DNA from: Anaerovibrio lipolyticus LB2005
GTDB taxonomy: Bacteria; Bacillota; Negativicutes; Selenomonadales; Selenomonadaceae
DNA: 64,000 bases
Assembly: GCF_000621545.1 (NCBI RefSeq)
Contig: NZ_JHYA01000012.1
Coordinates: forward strand, 1 to 64,000
Direction of reading: 5' to 3'
Positions 7,671-16,477 of the stretch are shown in pieces. How positions within the stretch are numbered: the first letter of the stretch is position 1; every line of letters begins with the position of its first letter. Both the position numbers and the translations under genes were made by a program. The notes beneath the pieces were generated by a model. The model was not told the origin of the DNA and did no database searches. It saw nothing but the letters and a program-made list of their open reading frames with translations.

Positions 7671-8456
7671 CTATTTCAGCCTTGTGTACAGTGCCTTTGC
7701 ATTAATTGTAGTTTGCCTTGCAACAGTCTGATAATCAATGCCCTTCAATTCAGCCAATTTTTCCGCCACATACCTTACAAAAGCCGGTTCATTTCTCTTT
7801 CCACGCATGGGTGAAGGAGCCATATAAGGGCAGTCAGTTTCCACCAAAATTCTTTCCAGTGGAATTTCTTTTACAATCTCCGGAAGCTTTGCCGCATTTT
7901 TGAAAGTCAAAGGTCCATCTACCCCAATATACCAGTCCATTTTGACCAGCTCTCTGGCTATTTCCAGACTTCCAGAGAAGCAATGCATCACTCCCCGGAT
8001 TCCCTTCCCTTCTTTTTTTAGAATTTCCATGGTATCACCGTGAGCATCACGATTGTGTACACACACTGGTAAATGCAGCTGTCTGGCCAGGTCCAGCTGC
8101 TGAATAAAAATACGTTTTTGCAGAGCTCTTTTGTCCCCATCTTTCTCCCAATAATAATCCAATCCAATCTCGCCAATACATACGACCTTATTATTTTTTG
8201 TCCAAATTGCTAACTTATCAAAATCATCTTTTTGCATTTCAAAGGCTTCCTCGGGGTGAACCCCCACTCCAGCATAGCAAATGTCATACTCCTGAGCCAA
8301 TTGCAAAACGTGCTCAGAGGATTCCATGGTATCCCCCATATTTATGATTCCTCCAACTCCATTCTCTTTTGCGTTGGTAATAATTTTTCCTCTATCCTGG
8401 TCAAATTTTTCACTATTTATGTGTGAATGTGTATCAATTATATAATTTTCCTTCAT
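7671..8456 (-). CDS. tatD: TatD-family metal-dependent DNase
   Basis: 261 aa, a TIM-barrel amidohydrolase-fold hydrolase. All metal ligands are visible: DTHSHI (HxH), CIGEIGLDYYW (Glu), CVHNRDAHGD (His), VMHCFSGS (His) and VETDCPYMAP (Asp). Family members are divalent-metal 3'-5' exonucleases linked to DNA repair. The place after metG matches the B. subtilis metS-yabD order, but the metG hairpin and 168-bp gap suggest separate expression. Confidence 0.95.
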   Translation of the reverse strand: MKENYIIDTHSHINSEKFDQDRGKIITNAKENGVGGIINMGDTMESSEHVLQLAQEYDICYAGVGVHPEEAFEMQKDDFDKLAIWTKNNKVVCIGEIGLDYYWEKDGDKRALQKRIFIQQLDLARQLHLPVCVHNRDAHGDTMEILKKEGKGIRGVMHCFSGSLEIARELVKMDWYIGVDGPLTFKNAAKLPEIVKEIPLERILVETDCPYMAPSPMRGKRNEPAFVRYVAEKLAELKGIDYQTVARQTTINAKALYTRLK

Positions 8457-8585
8457 ATTATATATTCTCCAAATAAACTTAATAATTTAACTCTATATTT
8501 TTTTGCTTTAATTACAACATTTTTTCCGTGTTATTTCCTATTTATATAAGCTCAAAATTTTTAATTAATCCGCACTATATAAATA

Positions 8586-8613
8586 AGGGTTGCCACCAAA
8601 AAGCAGCAACCCT
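8586..8613 (-). terminator. Probable metG terminator
   Basis: A perfect 8-bp stem AGGGTTGC/GCAACCCT 11 bp after the metG stop, followed on the minus strand by the AT-rich tail TTATTTATA. Confidence 0.65.
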
Positions 8614-8624
8614 ATAAAAATTAT

Positions 8625-10571
8625 TTATCGAACAATACTGCCTACAGGCATATCAACAGTAACAACCTCCAGCTCATCGCCCTTGGTTGCAGCAAGAATC
8701 ATTCCCTGGGATTCTACCCCACGGAGCTTGGCAGGCTTTAGATTCATCACGAGAATAACCCTTTTGCCAATAAGTTCACTTATCTCATAATGCTTGGCAA
8801 TACCTGATACCACCTGTCTCTTTTCAGTACCAGTGTCTACGATTAGCTTCAGGAGTTTATCAGCCTTTGGTACTGGCTCTGCCTCAACAATCTCCACCAC
8901 CTGCAGCTTCACCTTGCCAAAATCATCGATGGTAATGAGGCCATCAGCAGGAGCTTCCTGCTTTTTCTCTGCCTTTTCCTTCTTTGACTGCTTTTCCTTT
9001 TTAGGAGCCTGGGCCTGAGCCTTGTCCTCAGCATCAAGCTCAATACGTGGGAACAGCTGCTGAGCCTCACCGATATGCATTCCCGCAGGTGTGCCGCCCC
9101 AAGTCTTAATGTCATCCAGACGTACATCATTGAAGTCACCAGGAATATTCAACTGCTGCCAAACCTTTTCAGCAGTTACAGGCATATACGGAGCAATCAT
9201 TACGCTGATAATACGCATAGACTCAATGAGATTGTACATAACATTGGCCAGCTCCTGCTTTTTGGATTCATCCTTTGCCAGAGCCCATGGAGCTGTCTCA
9301 TCAATATATTTATTGGCTCTGCCGATAAATGCCCATACAGCCTTTACAGCATTGCTGATTTTCATGTCAGCCATGCCTTCTTCAAATGCCTTTACTGCAT
9401 CCATGGCATCACCAATAAGGGACTCATCAATTTCAGACTTGCCCTTTGGAGCCAACACTTCACCATTCTGGAACTTACCCACCATGTTAAGGCTGCGGTG
9501 GAGCAGATTACCCAAATCATTTGCCAAATCAGCATTTATACGCTGTACCAACGCCAACTCGGAGAAATTACCATCCTGTCCCAAATTGATTTCACGGAGC
9601 AGGAAGTAACGGATAGCATCAGGACCGTATTTTTCAATCAGCTCAATAGGGTCAATCACATTGCCCAAGGACTTGGACATTTTTGTGCCGTCCACAACCA
9701 GCCAACCATGGCCATAAATCTGCTTAGGCAATGGTAAATCCAATGCCATAAGGATACAAGGCCAAATAATAGAATGGAAACGGACTATTTCCTTGCCTAC
9801 AAGATGAATATTGGCTGGCCAGAATTTTTCAAATTTCTCCGGATCATCAAGGAAGCCAATAGGTGTCAGGTAATTTGTAAGGGCATCAAACCATACATAA
9901 ATAACGTGCTTCTCATCAATTGGCACAGGAATACCCCAGTCAAAGGATGTACGGGAAATACAAAGATCATCCAGCCCCTGCTTGATAAAATTAATCATCT
10001 CATTACGACGGGATACTGGCTGTATAAAGTCAGGATTATCCTCAATGTGCTTTAAAATCTTATCTGCATATCTGGACATCTTGAAGAAGTAGGCCTCCTC
10101 AGCCACTTCCTTAACAGGGCGTCCGCAATCTGGGCAACAGCCATTTTCATCCAGCTGGAGCTCTGTCCAGAAGCTCTCACATGGAGTACAGTACAGTCCC
10201 TTGTAAGATCCCTTGTAAATATCCCCCTTGGCATAAACACGACGGAATATCTCCTGAACCACCTTCTCATGGCGAGGCTGGGTGGTACGGATAAAATCAT
10301 CATTGGAAATATTCAGCAGCTTCCAGAGATTCTGAAAGCCGGCCACAATTTTATCAGTGTATTCAATAGGCTTAATTCCCTCTGCCTCTGCTTTTTCCTG
10401 GATTTTCTGGCCATGCTCGTCGCTGCCTGTAAGGAAGAACACATCTTCACCGGCCAAACGATGAAAACGTGCCACAGCATCAGCAATGGTGGTGCAATAT
10501 GCGTGACCGATATGAAGCTTTGCACTTGGATAATAAATTGGGGTTGTTATATAAAAACTCTTGTTACTCAC
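8625..10571 (-). CDS. metG: Methionyl-tRNA synthetase
   Basis: 648 aa, class I synthetase that charges tRNA-Met in the cytosol. Domains: Rossmann catalytic core with the HIGH motif (KLHIGHAY, ~20) and the KMSKS loop (TKMSKSLGN, ~300). A zinc knuckle with two Cys pairs (YCTPC ... CCPDCG, ~125-150) is present. An anticodon-binding helical domain follows, then a Lys/Glu-rich linker (~510-535) and a C-terminal EMAP/tRNA-binding domain (~545-648) used for dimerisation. This is the Bacillus MetS architecture. It lies 37 bp after rsmI and ends at a hairpin. Confidence 0.98.
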   Translation of the reverse strand: MSNKSFYITTPIYYPSAKLHIGHAYCTTIADAVARFHRLAGEDVFFLTGSDEHGQKIQEKAEAEGIKPIEYTDKIVAGFQNLWKLLNISNDDFIRTTQPRHEKVVQEIFRRVYAKGDIYKGSYKGLYCTPCESFWTELQLDENGCCPDCGRPVKEVAEEAYFFKMSRYADKILKHIEDNPDFIQPVSRRNEMINFIKQGLDDLCISRTSFDWGIPVPIDEKHVIYVWFDALTNYLTPIGFLDDPEKFEKFWPANIHLVGKEIVRFHSIIWPCILMALDLPLPKQIYGHGWLVVDGTKMSKSLGNVIDPIELIEKYGPDAIRYFLLREINLGQDGNFSELALVQRINADLANDLGNLLHRSLNMVGKFQNGEVLAPKGKSEIDESLIGDAMDAVKAFEEGMADMKISNAVKAVWAFIGRANKYIDETAPWALAKDESKKQELANVMYNLIESMRIISVMIAPYMPVTAEKVWQQLNIPGDFNDVRLDDIKTWGGTPAGMHIGEAQQLFPRIELDAEDKAQAQAPKKEKQSKKEKAEKKQEAPADGLITIDDFGKVKLQVVEIVEAEPVPKADKLLKLIVDTGTEKRQVVSGIAKHYEISELIGKRVILVMNLKPAKLRGVESQGMILAATKGDELEVVTVDMPVGSIVR

Positions 10572-10608
10572 GAAAGAATTCCTCCTAAACTCATATAATA
10601 AATATTAT

Positions 10609-11466
10609 TTATTTCAGCAGTGCCTGATAAACATCACGGCGACTGATACCTAGCTTCTTTGCTGTTTCCCGCATGGCGTCCTTATGTCCCATGCCTTCCG
10701 CCTCCAGCCTGGCCACCATTTCCACTGGTGAAAGCTGTTGTTCCGGCTCAGCTGCAACTTCATTTTCTGCATCAAAGCCTTCTATAATAATGACGAACTC
10801 ACCCTTAGGGTCATGTTCATTATAATATTCTGCCAGTTCCCCCAGCGTTCGTCGATTGAATTCCTCAAAGGTCTTAGTAAGCTCTCTGGCTGTAACAGCC
10901 CTACGCTGAGGACCCAAAGCCTTAATCAAATCACTGAGGGTTCCCTTTAAATGGTGAGGCGCCTCATAAAAAATCAGAGTCTCAGGACTCCGGTTAATAC
11001 GTTCCAACAACTCCCGCCGTTTTTTTCCAGTCCTTGGCAAAAAGCCATAAAAGGTAAAGGCGGTGGTATCAAGGCCGGAGCATATAAGGGCAGACAATGC
11101 GGCATTGGCTCCCGGCAGCGGGCTCACATTAATACCCGCTTCAATAGCCAGCATAGCCAAATGAGCTCCTGGGTCAGAAATCCCTGGCAATCCTGCATCA
11201 CTGATACACACTATGGTATCCCCCGCCAGCATTTTCTCCACCAATTCAGGACCTTTTTCCAGCTTGTTATGTTCATGATAGCTGGTCAAGGGTGTATGGA
11301 TATCAAAGTGGGACAGCAGCTTGCGTGAATGCCGTGTATCCTCAGCGGCAATAAGGTCCGCCTCCCCCAATATCCGCACACTTCTGTAGGTCATATCCTC
11401 CAAATTGCCAATAGGAGTTGCCGACAAGTACAGCATACCTATTTTGTTATTACATTCCTCTGACAT
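10609..11466 (-). CDS. rsmI: 16S rRNA (cytidine-1402-2'-O)-methyltransferase
   Basis: 285 aa, tetrapyrrole-methylase fold. It uses SAM to 2'-O-methylate C1402 of 16S rRNA in the decoding centre. Hallmarks: LYLSATPIGNLEDMTYR near the start, AAEDTRHSRKLL, CISDAGLPGISDPG, SPLPGANAALSAL, FYGFLPRTGKKR and YEAPHHL. It lies between trmN6 and metG as in Bacillus (yabC upstream of metS), although the abrB gene usually between them there is absent. Confidence 0.96.
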   Translation of the reverse strand: MSEECNNKIGMLYLSATPIGNLEDMTYRSVRILGEADLIAAEDTRHSRKLLSHFDIHTPLTSYHEHNKLEKGPELVEKMLAGDTIVCISDAGLPGISDPGAHLAMLAIEAGINVSPLPGANAALSALICSGLDTTAFTFYGFLPRTGKKRRELLERINRSPETLIFYEAPHHLKGTLSDLIKALGPQRRAVTARELTKTFEEFNRRTLGELAEYYNEHDPKGEFVIIIEGFDAENEVAAEPEQQLSPVEMVARLEAEGMGHKDAMRETAKKLGISRRDVYQALLK

Positions 11467-11486
11467 AAATGTGTCATCCCTTTATC

Positions 11487-12260
11487 CTAATCCCTTTTAA
11501 TGTTGTAAATTCGTAATATTTCGTCAGTGTATCCGCCGTCTTCCTTATGAACCATAAGAGGAAGCTCTGCCTTCATGCCTCCCGGCACTGCCCCCACAAT
11601 ACCCTCAATAAGCATAAGATTTGAAGGCTTACCAGGCTTAGGCTGTACTAGCTGCAGCCGCTTCACCTCTATCTGATTTTCGTGCATGGCCACTATGATT
11701 TCCCCTAGCCGCTCCGGCAGATGAACCATGGCAAACTTTCCGCGAAATCTCAAAAGATATCTGGCAGCCTTCACCACATCATCAAGGGTAGCTGTTATCT
11801 CATGCCGTGCTCTGGCCACACCATCCTCAGCACTTAAAGTGCCCTGATTAAGCGGTCGGTATGGCGGATTTGCAATAACACAGTCAAAGGACTCCGGCGG
11901 ATAAAGCTCTCTGATTTTGCGATAGTCCCCTTGACTGACGGTAATCTTGTTCTCCAGATGATTCAGCTTTACATTACGCTGGGCCAGCTCTGCCATGACT
12001 GAATTCAGCTCCACGCCGTGAACCTCCTTAACCTCATCGGCTATTAAAAGAGGCATCACTCCAGTACCAGTACCCAAATCAAATACCCGCCAGTTTTTAT
12101 GGTACTTGGGATAATGAGCAAGGAGCACTGCATCAATAGAAAAACAGAATTCCTTGGTATTTTGGATTATTTTTCTGCCACCCAAAAGCAAATCATCCAG
12201 GCGTTCATCAGGCCCCAGCTCTATTTCCATATCGCCAAGGCCCGTATCATTAAATATCAT
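11487..12260 (-). CDS. trmN6: tRNA1(Val) (adenine-37-N6)-methyltransferase-like protein
   Basis: 257 aa SAM-dependent methyltransferase of the YfiC/YabB family. Motif I is VFDLGTGTGVMPLL (~60-75), motif IV is CVIANPPYRP, the N6-adenine-type NPPY, and a typical DDLLLGGRKIIQN opening is present. It is expected to methylate a tRNA adenine. Its ATG overlaps the end of ricT by 11 bp, indicating translational coupling; AAGGA lies 5 bp upstream. Confidence 0.9.
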   Translation of the reverse strand: MIFNDTGLGDMEIELGPDERLDDLLLGGRKIIQNTKEFCFSIDAVLLAHYPKYHKNWRVFDLGTGTGVMPLLIADEVKEVHGVELNSVMAELAQRNVKLNHLENKITVSQGDYRKIRELYPPESFDCVIANPPYRPLNQGTLSAEDGVARARHEITATLDDVVKAARYLLRFRGKFAMVHLPERLGEIIVAMHENQIEVKRLQLVQPKPGKPSNLMLIEGIVGAVPGGMKAELPLMVHKEDGGYTDEILRIYNIKRD

Positions 12261-13077
12261 CTTCGTCCTTCTCGATTACGTCCTCCCAGGAGGCCACAAT
12301 AGTCTTGCTGTTATCCAGCAGGATGGTGGCCGTACGGCGTTGCTGGTTGAGATTAATAACCTTGCCCTCACCTTCAGCTGTAACCACCTTGCTGCCCTGA
12401 GTTGGTGGCTTAACCTTAACCCGCTTCTGGGACTTGCCACAGTAGCACTCATTTTCATACTTCAAACAGCACATAAGGCGGCCACAAATACCGGAAATTT
12501 TTGTAGGGTTAAGTGACAAATTCTGTTCCTTGGCCATACGTATGGATACAGGCTCAAATTCTCCCAAGAAGGTATGACAGCAAAGGGAACGACCACAGCA
12601 GCCGATACCCCCCATGAGCTTGGCCTCATCCCTTACGCCAATCTGTCGGAGCTCAATACGTGTGCGGAACACTGCAGCCAAATCCTTTACCAGCTCTCTA
12701 AAATCGATACGTCCATCAGCAGTAAAGTAAAAAATTATCTTATTTACATCAAAGGTATACTCCACCTGAACCAGCTTCATAGGTAGGCCATGAGCCCGGA
12801 TTTTCTCCTCGCAAATGCCAAAGGCCTCCTGCTCCTTGTGACCATTGTCAATAACCTTGTTTTTATCTGCTTCAGTGGCCTTGCGAAGCACTTCCTTCAG
12901 AGGCAATACCACATCACTGTCCGGCACCTCCCTTGGTCCGATTACAGCTGTGCCATACTCAACACCTCTGGCAGTTTCCACAATAACATCATCATTTGTT
13001 TCAATTTCCAGCTTGCCTGGACTAAAATAATATATCTTTCCAGCCCGCTTAAAGCGAACACCTACTACTGTCTGCAC
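12250..13077 (-). CDS. ricT: RicT/YaaT, PSP1-domain iron-sulfur protein
   Basis: 275 aa PSP1-domain protein. In Bacillus it joins RicA and RicF in an Fe-S complex that stimulates RNase Y processing of mRNA and affects sporulation and competence. The conserved cysteines appear in GGIGCCGRSLCCHTF and GICGRLMCCLKYENECYCG (~150-200). It follows holB by 1 bp as in B. subtilis (holB-yaaT). The replication regulator gene yabA, which normally follows yaaT there, is missing here; trmN6 overlaps directly instead. Confidence 0.94.
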   Translation of the reverse strand: MQTVVGVRFKRAGKIYYFSPGKLEIETNDDVIVETARGVEYGTAVIGPREVPDSDVVLPLKEVLRKATEADKNKVIDNGHKEQEAFGICEEKIRAHGLPMKLVQVEYTFDVNKIIFYFTADGRIDFRELVKDLAAVFRTRIELRQIGVRDEAKLMGGIGCCGRSLCCHTFLGEFEPVSIRMAKEQNLSLNPTKISGICGRLMCCLKYENECYCGKSQKRVKVKPPTQGSKVVTAEGEGKVINLNQQRRTATILLDNSKTIVASWEDVIEKDEDDI

Positions 13078-13078
13078 C

Positions 13079-14098
13079 TTAATCCTCCAATAATGTTTTA
13101 ACCTTTATAATAAAGCTTTCCACCATCAGCTGTGGATTGACACTGTATCTAAGTCTGCCCTGATACTCCCGCACCAGCTTCAATATAGCAATCAACTGAT
13201 TATGTGTAAGCTGTCCTGTCAACTTGTTTATCCTTGAAATATCTGTCTGATTGTAAAGGGTAACCTCACTGCCGCTATAAAGCACCAGCTGATCCCTAAT
13301 CACCATAGCCAAAAAGCCAAACCACTGCCGCAGCTTAAGTTTGTCCTTCTTTCCCATGTTCCCAAGGCTTTTCCCCTCATTCCACACCTTTTCCATATCC
13401 AGTTCACCAGTAGCACAGGCCTCGAAAAAATCCACCGCTGACCTTTGCAAGGAAGCCCCTTCCTCATCATTAAGAAGCATGGCCTGACGGACACTGCCAT
13501 CTGCAAAGGTGGACAAATAATTAGCCTGATGCAAAGGAATCCCCTGTTTTACCAGTACAGAGCTTATATCCTCAGGACTTAATCCCGCAAATTCCTCCCG
13601 CATACATCGGGAAATGATGGTATCCAGAAGAGCCATTATAGAATTGGTGACCAAAATAAAATAAATCTGCCCTCCAGGCTCCTCGATAGTCTTTAAAAGG
13701 CTATTAGCCGCCGCATCATTCATGGTCTGAACATCATCTATGATAACAGCCCGAACCTTTGACATAATAGGCACTCTGGCAATTTTGCCCTGCATTTCAC
13801 GAATTAAGTTAATCAAAATGGTCCCATTGCCATCTTTTATCTCTGGTTCCACTGTGAAAAAATCAGGATGAGTTCCCGCAATAAGGGCCTTACATGATGG
13901 ACACTCGCCGCAGGCACTGCCATTCACTGGATGATGACATAAAAGAGTGGCTGCCATAGCCTGAGCAGCCATTTTTTTACCTATACCATCTATGCCGCAA
14001 AAAAGCATGGAATGGGGTACCATATCTTCCCTACAAAGGGTTTTCAGACGTTCAATATTTAATTTGTGACCTGTAATATTATCCCAAGAAATATTCAT
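13079..14098 (-). CDS. holB: DNA polymerase III delta' subunit
   Basis: 339 aa AAA+ clamp-loader subunit. The P-loop region reads CGIDGIGKKMAA (~35-45), a zinc-binding cluster CGECPSCK (~63-70) follows, and an Asp-rich Walker-B-like VIIDDVQTM and a sensor SRC motif (IISRCM) are visible. It helps load the beta clamp at replication forks. It overlaps the yaaR stop by one base and is followed immediately by ricT, the Bacillus yaaR-holB-yaaT order. Confidence 0.95.
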   Translation of the reverse strand: MNISWDNITGHKLNIERLKTLCREDMVPHSMLFCGIDGIGKKMAAQAMAATLLCHHPVNGSACGECPSCKALIAGTHPDFFTVEPEIKDGNGTILINLIREMQGKIARVPIMSKVRAVIIDDVQTMNDAAANSLLKTIEEPGGQIYFILVTNSIMALLDTIISRCMREEFAGLSPEDISSVLVKQGIPLHQANYLSTFADGSVRQAMLLNDEEGASLQRSAVDFFEACATGELDMEKVWNEGKSLGNMGKKDKLKLRQWFGFLAMVIRDQLVLYSGSEVTLYNQTDISRINKLTGQLTHNQLIAILKLVREYQGRLRYSVNPQLMVESFIIKVKTLLED

Positions 14099-14544
14099 TA
14101 CATATATAAATCTACCAGCATACCACGAATAGCATCATGACTAGCCACCACATCAAGCTGATCCGACTGGCCCAGACGAATTTTCTCCGCCATGTTTTCC
14201 AGCTCAGTATCAATCTTTCGTACTGTGGTGTACACCTTCTGACGGCCCATGCGGTCCCAACCGGACTGAGTGCTTACATCATACATCTGACTTACCACAG
14301 TCCCCACGAAATTTTTGATGAGGCTGCGATATTCAATAAGCTCATCATAGGTTGGGGTCTTAGTAAGTTTGGCACCCTGCTCATCAATCTGATCAAGAAG
14401 ACGCTGCAGCTGTTCATGGGAAGCACTGCTTCGCTGATCCTCAAACTCAGAGGAAAAATCAGACTCCATGGCATTGGCTTTTCTGTTGGAGCTGCTGCCC
14501 ATGGCAGGCATCGTTCCTCTAGTTCCTAAGCCTTCTATTTTCAT
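14098..14544 (-). CDS. yaaR: YaaR-family (DUF327) protein
   Basis: 148 aa, matching the small YaaR family, whose function is unknown but whose place before holB is conserved in firmicutes. The protein is helical: a low-complexity Ser/Asn-rich N-terminus, then the family core TYDELIEYRSLIKNFVGTVV. The ATG at 14544 was preferred because AGGTGA precedes it by 5 bp; a GTG three codons upstream would overlap this site. Promoter at 14607-14636. Confidence 0.9.
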   Translation of the reverse strand: MKIEGLGTRGTMPAMGSSSNRKANAMESDFSSEFEDQRSSASHEQLQRLLDQIDEQGAKLTKTPTYDELIEYRSLIKNFVGTVVSQMYDVSTQSGWDRMGRQKVYTTVRKIDTELENMAEKIRLGQSDQLDVVASHDAIRGMLVDLYM

Positions 14545-14606
14545 ATTTATCACCTGTTATCCCTAAATGTAGAAAACAACAATTATGAGTACACATACCT
14601 AATACA

Positions 14607-14636
14607 ATTATAGCTTAGTTTCAGGGTGCATGGCAA
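14607..14636 (-). promoter_or_regulatory. Promoter of the yaaR-holB-ricT-trmN6-rsmI-metG cluster
   Basis: Minus strand: TTGCCA (14631-14636), 18-bp spacer, TATAAT (14607-14612), followed by a ~60-bp leader. It partly overlaps the A-run of the serA terminator. Confidence 0.65.
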
Positions 14637-14669
14637 TAAAAAACAGGGGCTAAGTTCCTTAACCCCTGT
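14636..14669 (-). terminator. Terminator of serA
   Basis: Stem ACAGGGG...CCCCTGT, extended by TAA/TTA pairs, followed on the minus strand by TTTTTTA, 20 bp after the serA stop. Confidence 0.88.
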
Positions 14670-14688
14670 AAAAATTCAACTATCATTT

Positions 14689-16269
14689 TTACTTAAACAT
14701 AATCATCTTTGCATCGTATATTTCTTCCATAGAGGTGATGAGCTTAAGTACATCAGCCGGTACTTCGCTGTCCAGGGTAAGAATCATCAGATTTACGTCC
14801 TCCTTGGAGGTGGTGGAAACCTGCATGCCGGAGATATTAACACCAGCTGCACCCATAATAGAACCCACCTGTCCAATAACACCAGGACGGTTATTATGAG
14901 GGCAAAGAAGCAGACAACGACGAGGAGCCACATCCACTCTATTATCATTAATCTGTACAATACGTGCCTTGTCACCAAAGAGAGTACCCTGAATGCTGAC
15001 AGTCTGATTCTTGCCGGCAGTAACAGTAACTGTAACAGTATTGGCAAAACGCTCCGTATTTTTGTTCTTAACCTCGCTGACTTTAATATTGCGTTCCTTT
15101 GCCAAACCAGGAGCATTGACAAAGTTTACCACGTCATCCAACTCAGCACTCAAAATTCCCTTTAAGACAGCGGTTGTAATCATACGGGTGCTTACATCAG
15201 CAATTTCACCATTATATGTAACATCCAGCTTCTTGATGCCGCCCTCTACCAAAGCACGGGCTGCACACCCCAGACGCTCTGCCAAATCGAAATAAGGTGC
15301 AATCACCTGCATTACAGACTTGGATACCGGAGCCATATTAACGGCTGTCATAACCGGATCACCATGAAGAGCTGCTTTAATTCCCTGGGCAACATCCACA
15401 GCCACACCCACCTGAGCCTCAACAGTGGAAGCCCCAAGATGAGGAGTGACAAAGATATTCTTTACACCCAAAAGTGGGTGATCTGCTGGAATTGGTTCAC
15501 TGGTAAAAACATCCACTGCTGCTCCGGCCACCTGACCGTCAAGAACAGCATCCCTAAGGTCTTCCTCAACAATAATGCCACCACGGGCACAGTTAATGAG
15601 GCGAACCCCCTTCTTCATCTTATACATTACCTCTTTATTAATCATTCCACGTGTGGAATCCGTAAGAGGCATGTGCACAGTAATAAAATCGGACTTGGCA
15701 ATGACATCCTCAAAGGTACCTACCTCAATGCCCATATCTTTGGCACGTTCTTCATTTATGTAAGGATCGTAGCCAATAACCTTCATCTCAAAGGCCAGTG
15801 CACGCTTGGCCACACCGCTGCCGATACGTCCCATACCGATAACACCCAAAGTCTTATCCTTAAGCTCCACGCCAGTATACTGCTTGCGATTCCACTCGCC
15901 CTTCTGCAGTGTCTCATTGGCTATTGGAATATTACGGGCCATGGACAGCATCATAGCACATGTATGCTCGGTTGCTGCATTGGTGTTACCACCTGGAGAG
16001 TTAATAACGATAATACCTCTGGCAGTTGCTGCCGGAACATCAATGTTATCCACACCTACACCTGCACGACCTATAATCTTCAGATTGGTTGCCGCATCGA
16101 TAACCTCTGCAGTAACCTTGGAGGCAGAGCGTACAATCAAGGCATCAAACTCCGGAATAATTTGTAAAAGTTCCTCAGCCGGCAGCTTATCCTTAATAAC
16201 ACAGTCAAAATCGTCCTTAAGGATATCGACAGCCATCTGAGATACGCCGTCTGCAATTAATACTTTCAT
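14689..16269 (-). CDS. serA: D-3-phosphoglycerate dehydrogenase
   Basis: 526 aa, the long form of the enzyme that oxidises 3-phosphoglycerate to 3-phosphohydroxypyruvate with NAD, the first step of serine synthesis. Visible motifs: GRAGVGVDNID, the NAD-binding GVIGMGRIGSGVAKR, catalytic Arg in NCARGGIIVEEDL, and the Glu/His region ending in PHLGAST. An ASB domain and a C-terminal ACT domain (~455-526) probably sense serine. AGGAGG lies 6 bp upstream. It is divergent from serC, the next pathway gene. Confidence 0.98.
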   Translation of the reverse strand: MKVLIADGVSQMAVDILKDDFDCVIKDKLPAEELLQIIPEFDALIVRSASKVTAEVIDAATNLKIIGRAGVGVDNIDVPAATARGIIVINSPGGNTNAATEHTCAMMLSMARNIPIANETLQKGEWNRKQYTGVELKDKTLGVIGMGRIGSGVAKRALAFEMKVIGYDPYINEERAKDMGIEVGTFEDVIAKSDFITVHMPLTDSTRGMINKEVMYKMKKGVRLINCARGGIIVEEDLRDAVLDGQVAGAAVDVFTSEPIPADHPLLGVKNIFVTPHLGASTVEAQVGVAVDVAQGIKAALHGDPVMTAVNMAPVSKSVMQVIAPYFDLAERLGCAARALVEGGIKKLDVTYNGEIADVSTRMITTAVLKGILSAELDDVVNFVNAPGLAKERNIKVSEVKNKNTERFANTVTVTVTAGKNQTVSIQGTLFGDKARIVQINDNRVDVAPRRCLLLCPHNNRPGVIGQVGSIMGAAGVNISGMQVSTTSKEDVNLMILTLDSEVPADVLKLITSMEEIYDAKMIMFK

Positions 16270-16400
16270 GGTAAGCCTCCTATAATATTAAGATTGGAAT
16301 TTAATGTTGTTTTCACTATACCTTACATCTTATTTTATTTACACTAAAAAATCAAGTGTATTCTGGAGCAAAACTTTTTGTAACAAAGTTTTAATCTTTC

Positions 16401-16430
16401 TTGACCCTTTTCCAAACTCTGATGTAAAAT
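16401..16430 (+). promoter_or_regulatory. Promoter of serC
   Basis: TTGACC (16401-16406), 18-bp spacer, TAAAAT (16425-16430), 47 bp before the start codon. A weak hairpin AAAACTTT/AAAGTTTT (16369-16392) lies just upstream in the shared serA/serC intergenic region. Confidence 0.65.
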
Positions 16431-16477
16431 TAAAAAATAGACGTTTTAAAAATTCTTACACTTTAGGAGGTTGTCCC

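Noticed and set aside
16369-16392. AAAACTTT/AAAGTTTT hairpin as a terminator or T-box upstream of serC
   Set aside because: It is very AT-rich, lies upstream of the serC promoter, and no T-box or specifier features are present.
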